From IMG/VR virus record IMGVR_UViG_3300051212_000465, positions 1 to 21,433 of that record: a DNA stretch of 21,433 bases. One strand, 5' to 3'. This document shows positions 8,156-14,093 of this stretch, in pieces; positions within the stretch are counted from its first letter, which is position 1, and every line of letters begins with the position of its first letter. The position numbers and the translations under genes were made by a program. A model generated the notes under the pieces. The model did no database searches. It saw only the letters and a list, made by a program, of their open reading frames with translations, and was not told where the DNA came from. Source of the DNA: a virus.

Positions 8156-8916
8156 GCTTCTGGAGGAGTCAGCCTGGGATCGCGGAAGAACTGCTGTTTT
8201 CGACGGCATTCCCAGATCAACTGAGCAACCGCATCAGAATAAGCCTTTGACGATGTCTGATACGTTCCCATGTCCTTCGTCTCTCGACGAGCCACCTGCG
8301 ATTCAAGGTAGAGCTCAACAGCGTTCACAACATCACGGTCCTCGAATGTCGACGGTATTATGGTTGTGTCATCGAATGTGCGGCGGATTCCGTTCCACTC
8401 AACGACGATCTGCTCGTAGCTTTCGATCGAAGGGAACACGTAAATAGTGCCACGGTTCATCGACCAGTAAGCCTGTGCCTTACCGGCACGATAACCTTTG
8501 TCGGTCGAAGGGCTGCTTGTAATGTAGACTGGCGCTCCAACAGCACCGTTTGGGGCAATGGGATGCATTCCGTACGCGTCATCCTTCAGGCAGCACCGAT
8601 ACGCATGAATCATGTCGTTCATGCGATTCTGGTCGATGTACTGATACTCGATCTCTGAGCACGCTCCATCGAGCAGTGACGTATACACGCGTTCGATGTT
8701 TCCATCCACTGAATCAAATGTGTTCGATCCGCAGTGGAAGATGGTTGACGCCTGGCCGATGTAGTCAGCGTTCTCAGTGCGCAAACACGGGATCTTGGTC
8801 TGAAGATCGATGATCGCATCTTTGACAGCGAGCTTGTGGACGCTGACGAGGTTTTCTGCCTCGCCCTCTGGGAACACGGCTGCGCTGATCTGGGTGTAAT
8901 ATTGGGCGAATGTCAT
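8149..8916 (-). CDS. Putative head-tail connector / neck protein, 255 aa
   Basis: A soluble mixed alpha/beta protein with no signal or membrane segment. The N-terminus (AVKDAIIDLQTKIP) and the C-terminal helix region (EDRDVVNAVELYLESQVARR, then AVAQLIWECRRKQQFF) flank a central section with YVFPSIESYEQIVVEWNGIR. The composition and the place between capsid and tail genes resemble podovirus gp4/tail-tubular-A-type adaptors, but no diagnostic motif is visible. The ATG overlaps the TGA of the upstream lipoprotein gene (ATGA), implying coupled translation. The alternative is simply an unknown virion protein. Confidence 0.5.
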   Translation of the reverse strand: MTFAQYYTQISAAVFPEGEAENLVSVHKLAVKDAIIDLQTKIPCLRTENADYIGQASTIFHCGSNTFDSVDGNIERVYTSLLDGACSEIEYQYIDQNRMNDMIHAYRCCLKDDAYGMHPIAPNGAVGAPVYITSSPSTDKGYRAGKAQAYWSMNRGTIYVFPSIESYEQIVVEWNGIRRTFDDTTIIPSTFEDRDVVNAVELYLESQVARRETKDMGTYQTSSKAYSDAVAQLIWECRRKQQFFRDPRLTPPEAC

Positions 8917-9548
8917 CGTGCAAGCCTTCCACGCTGCGACTCCAGATCCGCGATCTGGGAGTTCAGCATGCTTATGGTTGAACTGTCGGTGGCAAGAATT
9001 GCTCGCTCACGGACGGAGCGGATCTGATTGGCAAGGATGCCGTCAAATGTCTGGTACGCTGCGTTCACCGCTAGGCTTGACTGGCGCACGCGGTTGAATG
9101 CGAACAGGGCGATGAGCACGCCAACTCCAAGCAAACCAACGCTGACTCCAAGTGGAATGCTGATCTCTTTTTTTTCGTTGGTGGCAGCCTTTTCTGAGTC
9201 TGACGCGTCCACGTTAGCAGCATACCTTACCTCCTCGCGATACTGCTCATCATGCTGAGCACGCTCCTGCTTCACGGTGGGAACACCAACCTCTTGAACC
9301 TCGATCTTCTGCGGTTGAACAGGATCTATCTGAGGAATCTTCAGTTCCACTTTGTTGCCAAGGCCACCGACATGAAGCTGCGCCATCGGAGCCTTCTGTT
9401 GTCCGGTGACGATCTTTGAGAACTGCTCGCTGGACTTGACCGAGGAGGCCGAGGCTTCAGCAGTCGTGGTGGTCCGTCGAGAAGTGGACGGAACGAGTGC
9501 TCCGCAGCCAGTGAGTAGAACGAGCGCAAGGAGTAGGAGTGATTTCAT
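8913..9548 (-). CDS. Membrane-spanning lipoprotein, candidate unimolecular spanin
   Basis: The N-terminus MKSLLLLALVLLTGCG is a lipoprotein signal peptide with lipobox L-T-G-C (lipidated Cys15); residue +2 is Gly, not the Asp that retains lipoproteins in the inner membrane. Residues 16-128 would be periplasmic and partly beta-like. Residues 129-151 (ISIPLGVSVGLLGVGVLIAL...) form a transmembrane helix followed by Arg (NRVRQ), consistent with C-in topology. An outer-membrane lipid anchor plus a C-terminal inner-membrane helix is the layout of unimolecular spanins, which fuse the two membranes at lysis. The roughly 60-residue cytoplasmic tail is longer than expected. It follows a holin-like gene with a one-base overlap (TAATG). 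The alternative is another phage lipoprotein, for example one for superinfection exclusion. Confidence 0.6.
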   Translation of the reverse strand: MKSLLLLALVLLTGCGALVPSTSRRTTTTAEASASSVKSSEQFSKIVTGQQKAPMAQLHVGGLGNKVELKIPQIDPVQPQKIEVQEVGVPTVKQERAQHDEQYREEVRYAANVDASDSEKAATNEKKEISIPLGVSVGLLGVGVLIALFAFNRVRQSSLAVNAAYQTFDGILANQIRSVRERAILATDSSTISMLNSQIADLESQRGRLAR

Positions 9549-9802
9549 TAGTCATCGATCGTGATGCCAAGCTGGGCAGCTTTAGCCCTCAGTATTTGTA
9601 GCTCGGCTTTGGTTTTCTGAATGTTCAGTCGGCTCAAGCGAATCGCGTATACGCTTGCCAACGTGGCAGCTATTGCCGCTGTAACCTGCATCCAAGTTGG
9701 AAGGTTGAAAAAGTGTGACACGGCGACTGCAAGCATGCTTCCAAGGGACAGCGCCCCTGACTTAGTGGCCACGAGTTCTGGTGCTAGTGTGTCGGTGTTC
9801 AT
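9548..9802 (-). CDS. Small two-helix membrane protein, candidate holin
   Basis: 84 residues with two hydrophobic segments, about residues 17-34 (ALSLGSMLAVAVSHFFNL) and 37-55 (WMQVTAAIAATLASVYAIR), joined by a short Pro-containing turn. A charged C-terminal helix follows (RLSRLNIQKTKAELQILRAK) and the end is acidic. The size and layout fit class II holins, which make the inner-membrane lesion that triggers lysis. The neighbouring spanin-like lipoprotein, joined by TAATG, supports a lysis pair. No endolysin gene is present in the window. The start is preceded by GACCTCC, so no usable Shine-Dalgarno is seen. Confidence 0.58.
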   Translation of the reverse strand: MNTDTLAPELVATKSGALSLGSMLAVAVSHFFNLPTWMQVTAAIAATLASVYAIRLSRLNIQKTKAELQILRAKAAQLGITIDD

Positions 9803-9807
9803 GGAGG

Positions 9808-10248
9808 TCAGCGTTTTACTTTACCTACAGATGGACGAGCCACATTAGAATCGCTCGTAGAAACCGACTCTGTGGATTTAACCACCGGATCCACTGACAC
9901 CTGCTTCGCCACCTCAGCGGCGACCGGAACAGCAGGAGCGTCTTGGCGGGGGGCTGCTCGCTGCGCCTCCGCCAGAGAGATTCCTCCCCGAATCACTGAC
10001 TGAAGCCGCTGCTGCGATTGCAGCGTCGAGCTCGGCGCGTTGTTTTTTTTTAAGAGCTCGTCGTACTCCAGCTGGGTCATTTCCCAGATGCCGCCACGGC
10101 GCTCGCGAATGCGGGTTTCAAGAGCCTCAATGACGGCCGCGTCCTCCGTGGCAATAATTCCCTGACCAGCCTCAATCTCGATAAACGGGACGGTCTTACC
10201 AGCGACCTGGATGGTGTTGTAGACGACCGATTTTCCAAAGTACCGCAT
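9808..10248 (-). CDS. Conserved small phage protein following the major capsid gene, function unknown
   Basis: 146 residues. The first 70 (MRYFGKSVVYNTIQVAGKTV, then PFIEIEAGQGIIATED and GGIWEMTQLEYDELLKKN) form a compact domain of a kind I recall next to capsid genes in other phages. The rest is Ala/Pro/Gln/Ser-rich and looks disordered, ending in a basic KVKR. It starts after the terminator that ends the MCP transcript, so it needs either readthrough or its own promoter. A run of nine A (minus strand, 10043-10051) encodes the junction between the ordered and disordered parts and forms an in-phase A AAA AAC heptamer. A role in head completion is only a guess. Confidence 0.6.
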   Translation of the reverse strand: MRYFGKSVVYNTIQVAGKTVPFIEIEAGQGIIATEDAAVIEALETRIRERRGGIWEMTQLEYDELLKKNNAPSSTLQSQQRLQSVIRGGISLAEAQRAAPRQDAPAVPVAAEVAKQVSVDPVVKSTESVSTSDSNVARPSVGKVKR

Positions 10249-10293
10249 ACGTGGATTTTTGGTTCGTGCCAGATTGATCGCAACCCAAAGTCT

Positions 10294-10333
10294 TCAAAGA
10301 AAAAGGGCGGCTGAGCCGAAGCCCAACCGCCCT
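10294..10333 (-). terminator. Rho-independent terminator downstream of the major capsid gene
   Basis: On the minus strand, an A-T closing pair and GGGCGG plus TTGGGC pair (with wobbles) with GCTCAG plus CCGCCC around a TTCG tetraloop: a 13-bp stem at 10304-10333. It is followed by TTTTTCTTT. It begins 15 bases after the MCP stop. This is a textbook intrinsic terminator. Confidence 0.9.
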
Positions 10334-10347
10334 CTGCTCATCACAGA

Positions 10348-12114
10348 TCAGACGTAGTAGGAACCGTCGTTCGAGCCGGTGCCATCCGGGGCAGCGGAAC
10401 CCAGGTTTTCCAGCACGAAGCTAGTGGTCTCGGCCTCCAGAACCGCCGTATAGGTGGTGCTGGTCAGCTTGGTGGTCTTGCTCGGGACACGCATCACGCA
10501 GGAGTAGGTGTCGTCCACAGCGGCAAGCTGCTTCAGATCGCCCGTCTTGTTGGTGACGGTGTTGGAGTCGATGATGCCCTGGTAGACGTTCTGCCAGTCG
10601 ATGGCCCAGAGCATGCGGCCCGAGGACTCGAACCCAGCCGCCTTGTGAGCGGCAAGCATGTCGTCGAACATGCGGTGGGTGACGATGCGGAGCTCGACCT
10701 GCGGGTAGTCGAGGGTGAACTTGTAGAAGCGGAAGCCGAACGGCCCCTGCTCCCCGCCCTGGTTCAGCTGCATGGTCAGCCGGAACACGTCCGAGCCGTA
10801 CTTCGTCTTGAAGTAGTTGACCATGCCGATGATGAACTGGTTGGCGTAGAACGAGTCGGTGAAGAGCTCGATGATGTCCGCCTTGGTACCAGCCGCTTCG
10901 CGCTCGCGCTGCAGACGGTAGAGGCTGTTGAACAGCTTGTGCAGGTTGAGGGTCTCAGCCTGGAGGTCGACCACACGGCCGCACTCGCCAAGCTGCTCGT
11001 AGATGCCAGTGGCGTTGGCCTTGCGACCAATGCACTTGCCCTCGATCGAGGAACTGATGTTGGACGAGCTCGGGACGACGATCTGAGCCAACTGATCGTA
11101 CGACGCCATGGTCTGGTTCGGCAGCGCCTTGTTGAAGAAGAAGGCGTTGGCGTGACGGCGCTGGAAGTCCTCGATGATCTGACGGTTGAGCTCGACCTGA
11201 GGAACATCGCCAAACTCCTTGAAGAACGGGTTCGAGTCCCGAAGAGCCGAAAGGTACTTCTGGGTGAGCTCGTCTTCGCAGATCGAGTAGCGGGTGGTCT
11301 CGATCCAGAACGGCAGCAACTGGTTGTTGTTGAGGCCGGGGATCTCGGAGCAGAACGACTCGTAGTCGGAGACGTTCGGCGTGCCGCGCAGCAACAGACC
11401 GAGAACCGCACCAGCCGCGAGGTTGGCGGGGATCTTGGCCTTGTTAGCGATAGCAGCGGTCGCGTTGCCGTAGAACACCGAGGCGGTATTCTGCGGGGTC
11501 AACGTGGCGCTCAGGAACGAGCCGTTGCCGTCAGAGCCGGTGCTGCTGACAGTCTTGACGACGAACGCCAAGCGGTAGGTGGTGTCGCCAGTGGCCGGGC
11601 TACCGGAACCGGCGTTGGTGCCGTTCACGAACACGCGCAGACCGGGCGGGAACCAGCGAGGATCAGCCGGGGCAGTGCCCTGGGTGTAGATCTTCACTTC
11701 GATGTCGTTGACCTGAGACGGGGTCGCTCCGGTCGCGTTCACGACACGGACGGTCCAGTACTCGGTGTTCAGCTGACGCTTGCGGCCCATCTTGATGAAC
11801 GGGCTGATCTCCCACAGGCCGCCATTGACCTGCTGGACGCTCAGGCGCTTGCCGCCCATGATGCGCTTGTTGGCCTGAAGGAAGTCATACAGGCCGTTTT
11901 GCCGGACGCCCACGGCCTTGCCGAGAAAATCGGCAGAGACGAGGTTTCCGAGGATGCGGTAGGTGCTGTCGCTCGATCCGTAGATCGTGGCGAGGTCAGC
12001 GGAGGTAACCTGCTTAGCCGTACACGCGGTAACGGCACCACAGGTCTCGATGTTGGTGCTCACCGCCGGGGCACAGCGGTTGAACAGGTTGGTCGTATCA
12101 ATTTGACTGGGCAT
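10348..12114 (-). CDS. Probable major capsid protein, 588 aa
   Basis: The identification rests on context and expression signals: it follows portal- and scaffold-like genes, has the best Shine-Dalgarno of the block (AAAGGA 8 bases before ATG), strongly biased GC-rich codons, and terminators on both sides. The protein begins MPSQIDTTNLFNRCAPAVST; Cys14, Cys25 and Cys31 cluster near the N-terminus and about ten Cys occur in all. A Gly/Thr/Ser-rich region (about residues 125-230) could be an inserted surface domain. The C-terminal half (QVELNRQIIEDFQRRHANAF, FGFRFYKFTLDYPQVELRIV) is mixed alpha/beta. At 588 residues it is longer than a minimal HK97-fold capsid protein, consistent with an insertion domain. 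No sequence motif proves the fold. Confidence 0.75.
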   Translation of the reverse strand: MPSQIDTTNLFNRCAPAVSTNIETCGAVTACTAKQVTSADLATIYGSSDSTYRILGNLVSADFLGKAVGVRQNGLYDFLQANKRIMGGKRLSVQQVNGGLWEISPFIKMGRKRQLNTEYWTVRVVNATGATPSQVNDIEVKIYTQGTAPADPRWFPPGLRVFVNGTNAGSGSPATGDTTYRLAFVVKTVSSTGSDGNGSFLSATLTPQNTASVFYGNATAAIANKAKIPANLAAGAVLGLLLRGTPNVSDYESFCSEIPGLNNNQLLPFWIETTRYSICEDELTQKYLSALRDSNPFFKEFGDVPQVELNRQIIEDFQRRHANAFFFNKALPNQTMASYDQLAQIVVPSSSNISSSIEGKCIGRKANATGIYEQLGECGRVVDLQAETLNLHKLFNSLYRLQREREAAGTKADIIELFTDSFYANQFIIGMVNYFKTKYGSDVFRLTMQLNQGGEQGPFGFRFYKFTLDYPQVELRIVTHRMFDDMLAAHKAAGFESSGRMLWAIDWQNVYQGIIDSNTVTNKTGDLKQLAAVDDTYSCVMRVPSKTTKLTSTTYTAVLEAETTSFVLENLGSAAPDGTGSNDGSYYV

Positions 12115-12122
12115 AATTTATG

Positions 12123-12128
12123 TCCTTT
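12123..12128 (-). promoter_or_regulatory. Shine-Dalgarno of the major capsid gene
   Basis: The minus strand reads GAAAGGACATAAATT-ATG. AAAGGA is 8 bases from the start, followed by an A/T-rich spacer. This is the strongest ribosome site among the left-block genes examined. Confidence 0.75.
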
Positions 12129-12170
12129 CGCCAACCATCATTCCATGCCGCGTCTTTGTTTGTGAATGCT

Positions 12171-12210
12171 ATGCGGTGTTTTGATCTTCAGAACGATCAC
12201 TGGACCGCAT
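12171..12210. promoter_or_regulatory. 40-bp dyad in the leader of the capsid gene
   Basis: The outer arms ATGCGGT (12171-12177) and ACCGCAT (12204-12210) and the inner GATC pair (12183-12186, 12195-12198) share one centre at 12190.5. It lies in the only long non-coding gap (12115-12271), between the upstream terminator and the capsid Shine-Dalgarno. It could be an operator, a promoter-associated site or an RNA hairpin in the leader. No convincing -35/-10 pair was found beside it. Confidence 0.45.
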
Positions 12211-12217
12211 TGGCCAA

Positions 12218-12246
12218 ATAAAAAAGCCGCGTTTGTGAGACGCGGC
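12218..12246 (-). terminator. Rho-independent terminator after the scaffold-like gene
   Basis: On the minus strand, GCCGCGT, a 7-base loop (ctcacaa) and ACGCGGC (12226-12246) are followed by TTTTTTATTT. The perfect 7-bp GC-rich stem lies 25 bases past the stop of the scaffold-like gene. Confidence 0.9.
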
Positions 12247-12271
12247 TGTTGTAAAACACCACAAGTTCTTA

Positions 12272-13786
12272 TTACACCGGGATGCCAATAGATTCCCAGA
12301 AACCCCTTGGAACACCATTGATTGATGTCTCTTCGGCCTTCTCGTCTTTGCGCCCAGTAGGCTGCGCCTTGACCGACGGTGCGGACTGCGTAGTCGCAGG
12401 TTTTGGTGTTTGTTTTTGTGAGGAATTGCTCTCAGACTTCGTGAAGCCCATGCGTTTTGCGTACGCTTCAGCCTTTTTTTCGATGTCAGATTTGATTTTA
12501 AACGCTTCGTATTGGGCCGTCTTTATGATCAGCTGGGGAACGAGAGACTCGTCCTGCACGGTGTAATACTTAGACCTCTGAGACACCGGCATATTGGCGT
12601 AATCACGCATGGTTGAGAATCTGCGACCGTCCTCGGTTACTGGACGCTCTTCGCGCGGCACGGATGCAATCACCTTCTCAACGTGCAATGCGGCACTCAC
12701 GAGGGTTTGCACCTCGCGACTCTTCTCGCTGTATCCATTCGGATTGTTGATCACACGCACCGCAGCATCGAGGGCCGGGATACTCCACTGCTCCACGGTG
12801 CTTACAGCCTCCATTGCGATTGGGTCGTTCTTGATGTCCTCAACAGCCTTGGATCGATCGGTGTCAAACGTCTCTACAAGATCAGGACGCACAGCTTCAA
12901 GGAGGCTCTTGGAAGCCATTGTATCCACCTGCTGACGGATTGGTGCCAACTGAGCTTCCGCCTTTGCGCGGCGCACCTCCTCGATCTCGCCGCCATATCT
13001 CTTGGCGATACGCTCTTCAGCCTCTCGGATAGCCTGTTCTTTGAGGATGGATCGATCAGCCTCTTTTAGATGGCGATCATCCACCTCGATGGAGTTCTCA
13101 TCGATGAATGCGCGGTGGTCGTCATCGTCCCACGAGAAGTCCACGCCAGGGTTTTCCTTGCGCCATTTCCGCTCATACTCGCGCTCTTTCTTGGTGCCAT
13201 CGAGGAACTCGCGCACGAGATCGCGGCCACGGTACTCTTGCGGGTGCAGACGCTGCACTTCGCGGAGTCGCTCGACTTCCTCCTGGGCGTCCTCCGGGAT
13301 ATCAACTTGTGAAGCACGGGCAGCTTCTTGAGCAGCCCTGTCGGCAGCAGCAGCCTTCTCTTGCTCAATGCGGCGGTAGGTTTCGGCTGCAGCTTCTGCA
13401 GCAGCCCTGCTCGCGGTCTCGGCCACCTTTTCTGCGGTCAGACGCGAGCGTCGCGGTTTGGGCTCTGGCTTCTCTTCTTCAACCTCCTCATCGGCATCCT
13501 CGGCCTTTAGCTCTTCTTTGGGAGCCTCAGCCTTCTTCTCCGCCTTCTTGGACGGCTTTGGCTTCTCTTCAGTCTTCTGAGCCTCTGGCTGCTTGGAATC
13601 CTCATTCTGCTCATCGACCTGCTTCTCCTCGCCGAGTAGCCGGTCAAGAAGCATTAGACTTGCCTCTTTCGCGGCCTCGTCCATTGCTGCGGTATTGTCG
13701 CCCTTTTGCTCGGGGCTTGGCTGCGTCTGCTGCGCCTGTTCAGCGGCGGCTAGAGCATCGGTATTCTGCTGTTCTTCAATGGTCAT
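12272..13786 (-). CDS. Putative capsid scaffolding / internal head protein, 504 aa
   Basis: A highly charged, helical protein. The N-terminal 170 residues are Glu/Lys/Ala/Gln-rich (EEQQNTDALAAAEQAQQ; AEKKAEAPKEELKAEDADEE), followed by a long coiled-coil region with EERIAKRYGGEIEEVRRAKA. The C-terminus has a disordered Ser/Gln/Thr stretch and ends PRGFWESIGIPV. The composition and the position between portal and MCP fit a scaffolding protein; no protease signature is seen. The start is set at ATG 13784-13786 (MTIEEQQ); the frame is open a further 20 codons upstream, but that part is basic, Ser-rich and overlaps the previous gene's coding frame. An in-phase A AAA AAG heptamer occurs at 12473-12479. 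Confidence 0.68.
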   Translation of the reverse strand: MTIEEQQNTDALAAAEQAQQTQPSPEQKGDNTAAMDEAAKEASLMLLDRLLGEEKQVDEQNEDSKQPEAQKTEEKPKPSKKAEKKAEAPKEELKAEDADEEVEEEKPEPKPRRSRLTAEKVAETASRAAAEAAAETYRRIEQEKAAAADRAAQEAARASQVDIPEDAQEEVERLREVQRLHPQEYRGRDLVREFLDGTKKEREYERKWRKENPGVDFSWDDDDHRAFIDENSIEVDDRHLKEADRSILKEQAIREAEERIAKRYGGEIEEVRRAKAEAQLAPIRQQVDTMASKSLLEAVRPDLVETFDTDRSKAVEDIKNDPIAMEAVSTVEQWSIPALDAAVRVINNPNGYSEKSREVQTLVSAALHVEKVIASVPREERPVTEDGRRFSTMRDYANMPVSQRSKYYTVQDESLVPQLIIKTAQYEAFKIKSDIEKKAEAYAKRMGFTKSESNSSQKQTPKPATTQSAPSVKAQPTGRKDEKAEETSINGVPRGFWESIGIPV

Positions 13787-14093
13787 GTTGATCCGTGATT
13801 TGTACTTCGGCCGTTCGGAGCTTGAGCTTCTCCGACAGCGCGTCATTCAAGACGTTTAGGCACGTCTGAAAACGGGATGCCTGTGTCAGCGCCGTTGCTG
13901 CGCGGTTGTCCAGCCCCGCTTGGGAGGACAGCGACTCAGGGTTGCGAACTACTACGTTTGCGGCCTCGGCCTGTAGGGCTGCGATCTCAGCCAACAGGCA
14001 TCGCTTGAGGAGGGAGGCTTCCGGTTGCAGCAGCCATTTGCTGATCTGCAGGGATTCCGCCTCCGATAGGAACTTGGTCTGGACTGACAGCAT
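13776..14093 (-). CDS. Small helical protein overlapping the portal gene, 105 aa
   Basis: It starts MLSVQTKFLSEAESLQISKW, with amphipathic helices (LAEIAALQAEAANVV; CLNVLNDALSEKLKL). It resembles short helical phage proteins often found just after portal genes; the function is not known. The first 107 bases overlap the portal C-terminus in another frame. A TTG start at 13992-13994 would shorten the overlap to 8 bases (72 aa), but residues 1-33 look genuinely protein-like, so the ATG is preferred. Its stop overlaps the start of the scaffold-like gene by 11 bases. Confidence 0.6.
   Translation of the reverse strand: MLSVQTKFLSEAESLQISKWLLQPEASLLKRCLLAEIAALQAEAANVVVRNPESLSSQAGLDNRAATALTQASRFQTCLNVLNDALSEKLKLRTAEVQITDQHDH

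Noticed and set aside
10776-11411. 211-codon minus-strand frame inside the capsid gene
   Set aside because: Arg/Ser/Thr-rich shadow frame within a strongly supported gene; no start signal.
10645-12165. 506-codon open frame on the plus strand opposite the capsid gene
   Set aside because: Its composition (Val/Leu/Asp/Glu/Arg/His-rich) is that of an antisense reading of a codon-biased GC-rich gene. It has no Shine-Dalgarno, and both terminators and synteny favour the minus-strand gene.
13108-13791. 227-codon plus-strand frame opposite the scaffold-like gene
   Set aside because: Arg/Pro/Leu-rich shadow of the charged coiled-coil gene; no ribosome site.
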